NCBI GenBank assembly: GCA_045837725.1
Contig: JBEWZL010000126.1
Coordinates: forward strand, 1-64,000
Origin: Vermamoeba vermiformis
Taxonomy: Eukaryota > Tubulinea > Echinamoebida
Direction: 5' to 3'
Length of the DNA stretch: 64,000 bases
Under the pieces are notes generated by a model that was not told the DNA's origin, did not search any database, and saw nothing but the letters and a program-made list of their open reading frames with translations. A program made the position numbers and the translations under genes. Below, in pieces: positions 1 through 10,420 of this stretch (position 1 is its first letter; each line of letters begins with the position of its first letter).

Positions 1-425
1 AAATACTAAATTACAATAAAATATAAGATTTAATCTACTTACGCTTGATTCATTGCCAGTCATCGAGCGGTCCGACTGTCGCGCTCGATCTAGCACTCGC
101 ATCTTTGCTTACGTTCCAACAGCCTTTTAAATAGTGATTAATATTTTGTTTTAGTAATGAAATGAACAACAATTTTAATTTTACAGAAGCGCGAAGCTCG
201 ATCCGTAATAACAATTTAATTTAAATTATTAGTGTAATTTTAAATTTGAAAATGACGCATTCCTTGCGTCTTATTGGTTGTTGGTATTATTAAAATCAAA
301 CTTACCAATTATTTTGATGCGTCCAACGCATCCGATCTCGTCATCTTGTAACCGAAGCCGTCGGCGAGCAGTGGTGATGGTCCCAGCAGTGGTACACGAA
401 CGGATAGTGCCAGTGTACCATGAAA

Positions 426-1427
426 CGACCATTGGTGGTCGGGATCTCACGCATCGAAAGTAGCTGGAACTTTCGATCGCGCTTAAAGTTCGTAAGGAAA
501 ATCTAAATAAAAAATTACGTGTCAGTATGTTGTACTTAATATAGTTTAATCGTTATTAATTAAAAATCCGGATAAAATCCGAGCACTAAGCTCGATCCGG
601 ATCTGATTTTTTAATTGAAAACTTAAAAATTGAATTTACGATATTATAATTATAAAGATGGTGGAAGGATATTAAGAAAATATTACCTTGAATATTCTCG
701 GTCTCTGCACCGAGATTGTTCGCCTACTTGTTCGCGATCTTAACGCCGCGCTGGAACAACGCTGAATGTCGTTTGGCGCGTGTGTGTTAATAATAAACGA
801 CCAATCTAATTGACCAAATCGACCCTTGTGGTCGATCTGTTGCGAATCCTAGATTCGCTACTGTCAATCCTCAAAATAACTCGCTGAACGGCCGTGTTGA
901 CTGTGGCACGGCACTGTCTGCTGGTAATAAACAATAAATAAATATAACGACCTTTGTGGTCGTTCTGTTGAATTACTGATGCGAAATAGCCCGTGCGCCA
1001 TTTTCGCATCAGCTCTAATCCGCAGATCCTCCAAAATAACTCGCGCTGGAATGGCTCTGATGCCGCGGCGCGTTACTATCAGCTGTAAATAAACGGAAAA
1101 ATAAATAAAACGACCCTTGTGGTCGATCTGTCTAAGGTTTTAAAAATAGTTTCTAAAGTTGACGCGTGCGATTTTGATTAATCCGAAATTACTCGCGCTG
1201 AATGACTTTGTCGTCGTGGCGCGTCACTAACAGGTGCTAATAATTAATACATAATCAATAATTCGACCCTTTGTGGTCGATCTACCAATTTCGCGACCGG
1301 TTTGTTCCAAAAATAACTCGCGCTGTAACGGCTCTGATGCCGCCACGTGGCGTGTTACTGTCAATTGAAATAGCGTCTAAATAATAATAATAAATCAGCT
1401 GAATGTTCAATTCGACCCTTGTGGTCG
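426..1427. repeat. degenerate tandem repeats with a CGACC/GGTCG hairpin
   Basis: A short inverted repeat, CGACC-loop-GGTCG with a 5-6 base loop, occurs at 426-441, 818-836, 946-964, 1111-1125, 1264-1279 and 1413-1427. The last five lie about 130-160 bases apart. Each of these is preceded by a related block starting AATAACTCGC and rich in GGCGCGTTACT-like sequence, so the whole unit of about 150 bases is repeated, not only the hairpin. In the copy at 946-964 the outer pair changes on both sides (AACGACC/GGTCGTT against ATCGACC/GGTCGAT), a compensatory change that suggests the fold itself is kept. Confidence 0.65.
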
Positions 1428-2130
1428 ATCTGTCACGGACTTGAAGAAAAATTGACGGGTGCGATCTTGGCTAAGTTCGTAATAAACACAGAATTTCTTA
1501 AAATGATTTTATTTAAACTAATGAGACAATTGGATGACGCGAGTAACGAGAATCTCATTCATCTCGCGGATTTAAATTGAGATCGAGGTTCAAATCTGAC
1601 CTCAAACTCAGCCAAAAAATAAATTATTGCCAGAATTGTTATTATTACGTACCCCAAATTATACTAAAGCCATTAATTGTTCATTGCTCTTCTTCGATCC
1701 GTCAATTTGACAAGGCGGATCTCCGCAACGTTTTCTCCACTTCCTGGGGACCGAGAATTTTTCTGGTATTTTTCCGCGTTGTTTCTCGGCAGTCTAAACA
1801 ACATCTAATCAATTAAAATCTCAAATGAATATTTCTCTTAAAGTTAGCGATCCTGATCCCCTCCAGCGCCCTTGGGACCCATCGCTATTTCTCGCTTACC
1901 TTATCAATTTTATCGGGGACCCTTACTGGTCCCAATAGCTCATTGTTGGAGCTATCTTTCTAAGCTGTCACGAAATTGAATTAAGATGTTCATGTTCAAT
2001 TTCGTTTGTTTTGCTCTGATTTTTGTTAAACTTTTTCAGGCCCTCTCCATGCCAATTTCCAGCCATTGGGGGCCATTCCTTGCTCCCAAACCCGATGGCT
2101 GTAAACGCTCCTGCTTCTTTGATCCACTGC

Positions 2131-2167
2131 CCCTAACCCTATGTCTAACCCTAACCCTAGCCCTAAC
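2131..2167 (-). repeat. interstitial TTAGGG-type telomeric repeat
   Basis: On the + strand CCCTAA-type units run from 2131 to 2167 with a few variants (CCCTAT, CCCTAG). This is the C-rich form of the TTAGGG telomere repeat used by animals, many fungi, amoebozoans and others. It may be an old end, a repaired break, or chance spread of a short simple repeat. Confidence 0.6.
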
Positions 2168-2248
2168 AAAAGCAGTTTTTCAACTCCTTTTCTACCTTGC
2201 ATCCCCACACAAGGGATGTGTGCTGTGTTGTAAGAATATCCATAGTAA

Positions 2249-2284
2249 CTTCCCCGTCAGAAGTTTGAGGACGGAGTTTCGACC
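2249..2284 (+). repeat. left terminal inverted repeat of the piggyBac-like element
   Basis: It pairs with 3988-4023 with 33 of 36 positions matching by eye, and it sits directly inside the GTAA flank. Confidence 0.85.
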
Positions 2285-2506
2285 GGAGTTAAATTTTTAC
2301 GAATTAATTTCTAAATCAACAAAATTACAAAAACGCTTATATGCATACTATTATATATATCAATATTTACCATTAGCATTAAACGGATTTTGAATCCGAT
2401 TTTTTGTAAAGATTCTCCCGCCACTTTTTGTCCGTTTTTTTTAAACGGAAAATTGGCTACTATTTCGTAATTTTCTGCACACGAGCACCACGCAAGACTA
2501 ACTTTG

Positions 2507-3936
2507 ATGGAAAAAAATAACAAAGAGGTAAGTTATCACGTTTCAAACCGAAAACATAGGCAAAAAGCTTCGTTTTATCAATTTTAATTGCGTTTTTGAA
2601 ATTTTTCCGTTTCTAAATCCGATCAATTTTCGCAGGTCAAACGGAAGCCAGTGCCGAAGCGCAAGGGGGCCAAAAAACTTTCAAAGAAGCAGAAGAGGCT
2701 TAAAACTATGTAAGTCATGCGAAAAAATTATTTAAACCTTACTCATTAGCAAAAATTAGAACCACCAAGCGGCAGAAGGCCAGATCTGATGGTTGGGAGC
2801 CACTTACTCCCTCCCCAATTCGTTTCATTGAGACCAAAGTGCCTAGTACTGTTAAGCTTGAGCCCTTGACTGGTCACACTCCACTGGACTGCTTCAAATT
2901 GCTGTGGAGTCCGAACATTCACGAGAAATGGATTGCACAAACCAGGGCAAATGTGCCTCGTTTTCATCGAGCCCTCCGCGAAGACCACTTGATAGCTACA
3001 GGCTGGGACTATATAGGCTGCCACTTGGACTTTATCGTGGACCCTCATGATGCTTTGAAAGACCACTGGACTTACAAGGACTACCTTCCAGGACGTGACA
3101 TCATGTTGGATCTGCATGCACAGCGTGATTCAGTCGACTCTCATACTCTTGCTATGCTTTTGAGTGACAACTTCAGTACCTATGTTGACATAGGGTCCCA
3201 TGTCACTATTGACGAGATAGTTGCCCCCTCTCATATCGATAGCACAGCGGTGTCAGTCATTCCGCGAAAGCCCCACTCACATGGTATACTTGTCTGGGCT
3301 GCTGCTGTCAAACTCCTGAACCAAGCTCCATATCTGGTCCGTATATTACCCAAGACTGAAGAGTATCCTGACTGGAAGACAGAAGAGATTGTGGAACAGT
3401 TGGTTGGAGCTCTTAATCCTTCAATTAAGAGAAATTTCATCATGGACTCCTGGTTCGACAGCCTGGCCGTGCGCAAGTACCTCACCGCAAAGGGCCAGTA
3501 TTACACGTTAGGTGCACATGCAGGCAGAGACAAAGACTTCTGGGACCAAGCTAGACATGGTCTGCTTCCTCATATGTGGAGACAGTATCAAAACAACTCA
3601 ACTAAGCAGCTTGCCTCTGTCTTTTCGGATGAAGGGGTGCATCTCTGTGTGTCATCTGCGTACCGTCCCCTGCACCGTTTGAACCAAGACCTCGATAGAT
3701 GTCCTCTCTCAGAGGCTTATAAGAAGCACTTCAATGTAGTGGATCTTTTCAATCGAAACTTCTATAAGAATTTGCTTCCCCACCGGAGAATGACTGTCAA
3801 CAAGGTTTTGTTCGACTCCTACATTTTGATCGCTCTGCTCAATGCACGTGCATTGTACATGAGTCAAGATGAGGTAGAACCCTTGCCTGTTAAACAATTC
3901 ATTCTTGAGTGTCGAAACTCCATCTTTAATATGTGA
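2507..3936 (+). CDS. piggyBac-like transposase (3 exons, 423 aa)
   Basis: Exons 2507-2527, 2636-2709 and 2760-3936 join in frame across GT-AG introns of 108 and 50 bases. The protein opens with a strongly basic segment (VKRKPVPKRKGAKKLSK), a likely nuclear localisation signal. The rest matches the piggyBac DDE fold (DDE_Tnp_1_7 type) in order: an N-terminal helical part with GWDYIGCHLDF, then TIDEIVAPSH with the first acidic residues, PRKPHSHGILVWA, IMDSWFDSLAVRKYL with the second catalytic Asp, and VVDLFNRNF. I see no C-terminal Cys-rich zinc domain, which classical piggyBac proteins have; it stops soon after the last helix. The role is to cut and paste the element bounded by the inverted repeats. 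The frame is unbroken and codon use looks like that of neighbouring genes. Confidence 0.85.
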
Positions 3937-3987
3937 TTTGCATTTTTGAATACCACTATATAAAACTATTCATAAAATAAAAAGTCA

Positions 3988-4023
3988 GGCCGAAACTCAG
4001 TCCTCAAGCTTCTGACGGGGAAG
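3988..4023 (-). repeat. right terminal inverted repeat of the piggyBac-like element
   Basis: It is the reverse complement of 2249-2284 apart from 3 mismatches, and it is followed by GTAA at 4024-4027. Confidence 0.85.
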
Positions 4024-4070
4024 GTAAATACTTTCAATAAGTTTGTGTAGTGTTCTTTTTGGCAGGTGCA

Positions 4071-4316
4071 TCCTACAAAGGGGATGCCTACCCTGTCCCC
4101 ATGAAGGGGATGCCTACCCCGTCCCCACAAAGGGGATGCCTATCCCATCCCCACAAAGGGGATGCCTACCCCGTCCCCGTGAAGGAGATGCCTACCCCGT
4201 CCCCACGAAGGGGATGCCTACCCCGTCCCTGCGAAGGAATGCCTACCCCGTCCCCACAAAGGGGATGCCTACCCCCTCCCCATGAAGGAGATGCCTACCC
4301 TGTCCCCACAAAGGGG
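4071..4316. repeat. minisatellite, 26-bp unit, about 9 copies
   Basis: The unit reads roughly GGGGATGCCTACCCCGTCC plus CCACAAA. Because 26 is not a multiple of three, the open frames across it cycle through three peptide versions (GMPTPSP, GDAYPVP, GCLPRP) and are by-products. Each unit contains CCCC-ACAAA-GGGG, able to form a small hairpin. It starts about 50 bp beyond the right end of the piggyBac-like element. Confidence 0.85.
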
Positions 4317-4624
4317 TTGTCATTGATATTTGGCAGGCCAAACCCATTTTTTTTTTGTGTGGCCAGCCCTGTCAGCCAGCCTGGCCCTAAAGTATATATA
4401 TAATTGTCTCAAGAACTTGTCTGCCTCACCTTAAAGGTAGAGTTCATCCAGTTTCCTTTTTTTTTATGGCTGGCCATAATTTGTATCCTCAGTCTGTTTA
4501 GCTTTATGGCTGGCCATAAATTTGATTACTTAAAAAAACACTCGCTTTGTATTGGCACATGAAATCTTTATTTTACACTTAAATGAAGTCAATACAAGCC
4601 CTCTACATGATGTTTAATGTGACA

Positions 4625-4824
4625 GGAACGCCTCCTGTTGACCAATTTTACCAGACCCTGATCTGTGCCGTGGGAACACTTGTTGTTGACCAGACCCCCA
4701 TCCACACCACAGGGACGCTCCCTTGTTGACCAAGTTTGACCAGACCCCCGTCCGCGCCACGGGGACGCCCCCTTGTTGACCAAGTTTGACCAGACCCCCG
4801 TCCGCGTCACGGGGACGCCCCTGT
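4625..4824. repeat. minisatellite, 50-bp unit, about 4 copies
   Basis: The motif CCTTGTTGACCAAGTTTGAC recurs at 4721 and 4771 with older, more diverged copies to the left. Each unit also carries CCCCCGTCCGCG and CACGGGGACG, which can pair. Open frames on the minus strand here are by-products of the repeat. Confidence 0.8.
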
Positions 4825-4839
4825 AAAAAAAGTTAAAAG

Positions 4840-5904
4840 TTAAACCCTAAAGTAGAAGTTAGCCCTACATAGTATACTAATGTCCTGTTGAACAGTTTTT
4901 GACTTTCCAAGCAATGATTGGTACGCTTGGTGGGCAGTTTCTTTTGTTCTCTTTGGGGCATATACACTTATTGGATACATAGGCTTCTCCATTGTGCATG
5001 CTCGGCATCCCTTCAATCCAGAATGAGATTTCACTCCTACAACTTCATTTGAGGCAGGAATATCCCCAATTGTTAGCAATAATTCAACATGCACTTGACC
5101 TTGAAGTTCTTCTTCCAACTCTAGTAACTGAGCAACTAGAATTTCTGTAACTTGTTGGGTAATTGTTGCTTGCTTTTCAGTTTTTGGAACAATGCAAAAA
5201 GGCCATTTGACATCCATTCTACGTTTAATGTTTCCAGGACAATTAGAAATGCACACATAAAACACACCAAAGGACTGGTTTTTGGTGAGATTAGTGTCAT
5301 CATAATAGTACTCCACTGTACACTGAATTAACTTTAATCTGATTGGATAAGTACTTGTAGACTTACACGCAATAGCATGCTTAGCTCTGGAGGACCTAAA
5401 TCTTGCTATAAATGATACAAATGCACTTCCACTTCTGATAGAATCAAAATTTTTTCCATCGTATGTACTATCTTGATATAGACTGTCTATTATATCTTTG
5501 TCTTCTCTAATGTAAGAGATATAATCCTTGACAGAGTAAACAGGAACTGTTATCTCCAATTGATTTTCTTTTACCATTGTATATTCGTCAACTTGAAAGC
5601 AATGTTTTTCAAATTTATCTCTAAGGGCTGCAAAGCTTGCAGGAACATCTTCCAAATTCAAATCTTTGTGCTTCAAGACTTGAACTAACTGATTAAAACA
5701 AGTTTCTGACAGTCCATTTTCTTGTTGTAAGCACAACAACATTTTTTCTGTAAAAGTCAGTGGTATTGCTGGAGCCACGACTTTTGAATTTGCTTTGCTT
5801 TTTTCTGGTTGCTTTGGAACATTATCTTCTACATTTCTTTCAATTGATTCTTCTTCATCAACGTCCATTTGCTCAAGGAGTTGCTCTTCCATTTCATTTT
5901 CCAC
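4840..5904 (-). CDS. tnp2-like (CACTA/KDZ-type) transposase fragment, 354 aa
   Basis: One exon from an ATG at 5904 to a stop at 4840. The N-terminus is acidic and low complexity (MENEMEEQLLEQ). Near residues 280-310 is GDIPASNEVVGVKSHSGL followed by KGCRACTMEKP. This is the pattern of the conserved zinc-binding block seen in tnp2-type transposases and their KDZ relatives: GD-P-A, then a small region, then C-x2-C. The catalytic core that normally follows is absent, so the frame is a fragment or a first exon that has lost its 3' part. It ends next to the 50-bp minisatellite. The gene at 6210 is transcribed away from it. The family call rests on the one motif block. Confidence 0.5.
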   Translation of the reverse strand: MENEMEEQLLEQMDVDEEESIERNVEDNVPKQPEKSKANSKVVAPAIPLTFTEKMLLCLQQENGLSETCFNQLVQVLKHKDLNLEDVPASFAALRDKFEKHCFQVDEYTMVKENQLEITVPVYSVKDYISYIREDKDIIDSLYQDSTYDGKNFDSIRSGSAFVSFIARFRSSRAKHAIACKSTSTYPIRLKLIQCTVEYYYDDTNLTKNQSFGVFYVCISNCPGNIKRRMDVKWPFCIVPKTEKQATITQQVTEILVAQLLELEEELQGQVHVELLLTIGDIPASNEVVGVKSHSGLKGCRACTMEKPMYPISVYAPKRTKETAHQAYQSLLGKSKTVQQDISILCRANFYFRV

Positions 5905-6209
5905 AATTTCAATAATTTGATTATTATTATTGATATGTGGATTAGTGGCGTTATTTTTATTTTGTTTTTGATATTGTTGGATTGCTTTTGCATTGTCTAC
6001 TGCCTTGGTGTGCTGGTAGCCCTTAACGTGTGCAGGCCAGTCATCATAGTTTCAAATGGAACCAAACACCGATATTATTAAAGGTGAATTAAAAAACGAG
6101 GTGGAGGAGGAGATATTAGCAGAGGGATCTATTTTATGGCAACGGTTTCAATCCTCTTCATCATCCAGAATCTAACAGTGTAATCAGCCACGTATAAATT
6201 GTATTTGAA

Positions 6210-6853
6210 ATGACAACAAAGCCAAAACCCTTGACTAAAAAAAATGAGGTAATCAATTAAAATGTCTGTTGCTAATACCAAAACCCATCATTATTAGGAA
6301 GTTACCATTCAAAGTTTAGCAAACAAAATAGAAGTTCTACAATCAAAGCTAGATGAATTACTTGCCACTGTTGAAAGTGGCTTTGAGAAAATCCATCAAG
6401 ATAATTCTGACTTATCCATTGCCATTACACAAGAGCTTAGTAAAGCAGTAAATAAAAAGGTGAAGTACTCCACACTGTCTGAAGATCAAAAAGTAAGTTT
6501 TAAAAATCAAGCATTACAAAGTTTCATTTGTTTTTTTAGACCCAGATGCGAGAATCTCTAACACATTTATGGTGGAAAGATCCTTCAGTTAAAGTTGATG
6601 CTACCTTTGTTGCTAAGTTATTTAATATTGAAGCTCAATCAGCTACAAATGCACAGTTTGTCAAAGAGATCCTTTGCAGCCAAAAGCCCAAAGCGAGGAA
6701 AAAAGTAAGCTTCCTAATATATATGTATTGTTAAACCAAAACCACTTTAGAAGAAAGCTTGCTGCAGTTGCTACTGAAGTTGACGAAGACAGCTCTGTTG
6801 TAGAAGAAGACCCTTTGGTCAACAGTGTTGAAAACAATACAAACAGAAATTAG
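6210..6853 (+). CDS. small coiled-coil protein, possible transposon partner (4 exons, 164 aa)
   Basis: Exons 6210-6248, 6298-6492, 6540-6704 and 6758-6853 join in frame. The last acceptor is chosen because it keeps the frame open into LAAVATEVDEDSS; an acceptor at 6749-6750 would stop after eight residues. Exon 2 encodes a heptad-like helix (IQSLANKIEVLQSKLDELL) and exon 3 a short domain around LTHLWWKDPSVKVDATFV, ending in a basic KPKARKK. The tail is acidic. A 39-aa open frame at 6057-6176 lies just upstream and may be a further exon. It is divergently oriented to the tnp2-like gene with about 300 bp between them, and may be a second protein of that element. I do not recognise the family. 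Confidence 0.5.
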
Positions 6854-7429
6854 CAAAGAAAATCAAAATTGAACCATCTTTGCTGTTTTTGATCAGAAAA
6901 CTTTTAAATCTAAGCTAGATTTTGCACAAACAAATTGACAAACAAAAATAAATACCATTCATTGCTCAAAAATAATTGTTCTTTGCATTGACAAGCACCA
7001 TTTCATAGCATAGAGGATCATTTTTGCATCTGATTCTGAAAACCCATCGAAAGAAGCAGAGAGCAGCAAAAACAATGTTATTAGCTGATGGTATTTTTGC
7101 ATTTATTCTCTTCTTTATTTTGCTTTGATACATAAGGCAAAGATGCTTGTCTTTCCTAGTATTATCAAAGCAAATATAGTCTTACACCAGACATACATCA
7201 ACTAAGAGGAAAGTATAGCAAAGACAAAATAGAGGTAGATTTATGATTTTGTATTACAGGTCTTTGCTTGATATTGACTTGTGGCCCTAGCAGTGGGTTG
7301 TAATAACATTTAAGCCATATTTCAGATCTGGTAAAATTCTCACGATATATCATGATATCGCCAAGAGATTTTTGAATTATCACAGAAGTGGGTTTTGCTC
7401 ACGATTAACAACACTACATTTGATTGAAA
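6854..7429. other. AT-rich non-coding stretch
   Basis: No gene is seen. The open frames on the minus strand lack start context and composition of coding DNA. Confidence 0.5.
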
Positions 7430-8995
7430 AGTTAAATCAAAGTTGATACTGAATGATAGGTCTATTATAGGGTGCCACTTAACATAACATGAAATTGAAA
7501 TTGGATTTGAATGCAATATAGCTCTCTCTACTGGGATCCACCACACATTTAAATGAAAAATGATTGATTTTGACTACTGATTGATCTATTGGAAGCCACT
7601 CAACAATTCATGAAGCAAGCATCTGATGCACCATTCAATCTGATTCAAACTCTACTATTGGATACCAACTATCAAACAGATACATTGAAGAGTTGATGCA
7701 TAAATCAGATTCAATCTCTATTATTGGGTACCAGCTAATAAAATAGAAGATATTGAAGAATTGAAGCTTTAATGAACTTGAACTCTCTCTTATTGGGTGC
7801 CAGCTATCATTAAGCATGAAACATCACACATTCATCAATACCATTCTCTTTATCAGGATACCGCTTAACATTAGAGAATAATTACATCAGATTGCACCGA
7901 TTCTCCTGCTTGGATACCACCACACATTGGAATGAAAAACATTGAATTTAATTATTGAGCACCTATTTGAATCAGATATCATTGATCTATATACTGGATA
8001 CCACCTAATGTTAGCAAGAAATAGCATTGATTTTGCATTCATTTCTCTCTATTATAGGGTACCACCTAAGAAAATAGATAACGAACGAATATAATAGATA
8101 CAAAACATTGATCATTCATCATCATCTATCTCTCTATTGGATACCACCTAACATTTGGAAGAGAAACATTGTATTTGATGCATGAATCTCTCTATTGGAT
8201 ACCACCTAACATCAAGAATTAAATCATTATCAAATCACATGAATCTCATCTGTCAGGATACCGCCAATCTGGAAGATGCAGAAGTGGATATGATGCAGGT
8301 ATCATGCATCAGCAGACTTAAAGCAACCATTAGCTGTGAACCAACATTGACATCTTCATTCTATTCTCATTCATTGGAATCCACCTAACATTCAGATCAA
8401 AATCATTGATTTATATCATCATTCTCATTATTTGGGTGCCGCATTTGAAAAAGCGGACATGAATGAAACAGGATTAGACTGCCCGCTTCAGTAGATTTAA
8501 AGCATTAATTAGCTGTTAAATAGCATTGATTACTATACCAATCTACTTACATTGATATCGTGATCACTCTATCCACACTCATCTCTCTTCTATTGGGTGC
8601 CGCCCATCATTCATGATGCGGACATGAATATGAAGCATGATCACACTTCATGCATCATTATACTTAAAGCATCCATTTACCAATTAACCAACATTGATCA
8701 ACTTTAACAATGAAATTTCATTCTCCTTTCTCATTACTCTTGGAAGCCGCTTAAGAAAGCGGAAATAAACTTGATGAATGGATACTTATTATTAGAATCA
8801 AATACTTTACCTTGGAAGCCGCATTTAATTAAAGCGGAAGTATATTGTTGATTGCATCTAATAATTAAATGATCATAATAAGGATTTGGACTTATCAGTG
8901 CTCGCGCAGAATGTCACAATCCAACATATTAAAATGACAAATGCACAGGTGCATCAGCGAGGGCAGTTTGTTGTCGGGCACCACTTGGCTAGGGT
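7430..8995. repeat. array of about 19 irregular short repeats (TTGGATACCACCTAACAT core)
   Basis: A core close to CTATTGGATACCACCTAACAT recurs every 50-90 bases, for example near 7440, 7530, 7655, 7720, 7790, 7850, 7905, 7990, 8050, 8135, 8190, 8255, 8375, 8430, 8590, 8740, 8815 and 8975. The right-hand copies change to GCCGC and are followed 8-13 bases later by GCGG, making small hairpins. No coding frame runs through it. Irregular spacing of a short core resembles the subterminal binding-site arrays of CACTA-type elements, and a tnp2-like gene lies nearby, but I could not find terminal repeats to close such an element. Confidence 0.6.
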
Positions 8996-9251
8996 CAGAT
9001 GCTGGATGGCTTGATGACAAAGCTGTTTGTTACTCACAAGTTAACTCGTCGAATTGGACTTGCCTACAACTTGCTTTTTGAAATAGACACGGTTCATCAT
9101 TAAATTGTTCAATACTCTATTTTGCAAACTTAGGATTGCTGCTTGGTTCTCTTACTAGCTAATTTAAATAATGCCTAATTTTTCTTTGTGTACTGAACGT
9201 TAATGTAAAAGCAAGTCTTTAATGAAAACAACAACGCAATACATGAACCAC

Positions 9252-10149
9252 CTAATTAGGAGGCAGCATTGTAACGCACTTCATGGTCTTGAAAATAAGT
9301 CCGAGTTAGAGTAACCCCAAACACTATTGTATACTAACCTCAGAAGCTTGGCATTTTCCAACATCGTTATCTGTTACTTTTTGATCCACCGTGCACCCGT
9401 CACAAGAATAATCGTTGCAGTGTTTAAATTGAATCTCCGTTCGAGTTGTGCTGCGATTGAATGAATTAATTAATTTAACGTGTATAATTATTACGTACTC
9501 AGTACAAGTGATCAGCTTCGCTCTATTCACCCAGGTTATGAAGCACAAATCCGTTATAGTTCCAGTATGCAGGATCGAGTTGGTGCAGTTCGTTTCTGCG
9601 GACTTAAACGTTAGTAGCCATCTATTGCCATACAAAATATCAGGAGCTGGACCACAAGTGCGCAGAATGGACTCAACCGTGTGAGGTGTTGAGTGCATGC
9701 AGCCATCCAACAGGCTCGAATCATCGCCAGAGCACTGGTTGGGATCGCAATTTGAGTCGCAATATGTTACAGATGACATAATGCAACCATTGCACTTATT
9801 CGCTCGATAGAAGTCCGGGTTGTCCACATCTCTTGCGCAAACATTCAACTGTCTGTAAAAGAAACTCTTTGGCTGACTGCAATTACCACCACTAAATCGA
9901 ACTTCATAGTAGCCATCCGGAAAACGCTTTATATCTGTTTAAATGTCAGCACTGCGTAACGAAAGAATACTGAAAAAAATTTTTTTATTACTTATTAGTA
10001 AAATAAATTTAAACTGTGCGTTATAACTGAAATCGAGAATAAATCCGTAATTTGTTGCAATTACCAGTGTTGGGTTTTAAAGAATAAGCGACGGCGCCAC
10101 ACAAGGTCATAAAGACCAATAAGGTAGATATTAGGGCTTTTGTGTTCAT
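9252..10149 (-). CDS. secreted cysteine-rich protein (4 exons, 222 aa)
   Basis: Exons 10149-10065, 9934-9499, 9450-9339 and 9287-9252 join in frame (phases 1, 2, 0). The N-terminus MNTKALISTLLVFMTLCGAV is a clear signal peptide. The mature part holds close to 20 cysteines, many in C-x2-C or C-x3-C spacing (KCNGCIMSSVTYCDSNC, CNDYSCDGC), so it is probably disulfide-bonded and secreted. The region YYEVRFSGGNC looks like a beta strand. An alternative end just past 9339, if the third intron is not used, would remove the last 12 residues. I do not recognise the fold. Confidence 0.7.
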
Positions 10150-10420
10150 TGCGTGCAATAATAATATTTGGTACAATTTTTTTTCTCTGTCAGGAAAAAT
10201 TGGTCGGCATGTTCCAATTCCGAAGAGCTAATCGGAAAATTAACCGTAATTCGGCTCTAACCATGCATGAACAAGTAACGGAACGAACCTCAGTATTGAA
10301 GTACGCAAAGACAAAGCAACTAAAATGAGTACTCGTGCTGCGACCGAAGCAGTATTAAAATTTTATTATTTTTATCAGGTCGGTTTACCGTTGTCCAAGA
10401 AGTAAGCTAGTTTGGCCGAT

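Larger units (their letters stand above)
1..2248. other. non-coding repeat-rich flank
   Basis: No convincing gene is seen; the few open frames lack codon structure, splice sites or recognisable motifs. The stretch holds the hairpin repeats at 426-1427 and the telomere-like tract at 2131-2167. It ends exactly at the left terminus of the piggyBac-like element. Confidence 0.6.
2249..4023 (+). mobile_element. piggyBac-like DNA transposon, near-intact
   Basis: The element is 1775 bp. Its ends are 36-bp inverted repeats (2249-2284 and 3988-4023) that begin CTTCCCCGTCAGAAG and differ at only 3 positions. Both ends are flanked by the same four bases, GTAA (2245-2248 and 4024-4027), which I take as the target site duplication. 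Canonical piggyBac elements use TTAA, so GTAA is unusual. Inside is one spliced transposase gene with an open frame. The low divergence of the ends and the open frame suggest recent activity. Confidence 0.85.

Noticed and set aside
4043-4403. Two overlapping open frames with Gly-Met-Pro-Thr-Pro repeats
   Set aside because: They are translations of a 26-bp minisatellite in shifting frames; no start context, splice sites or conserved domain.
7430-8995. A CRISPR-like array
   Set aside because: The repeats are short, diverged and unevenly spaced, with no constant spacer length, and the DNA is eukaryotic.
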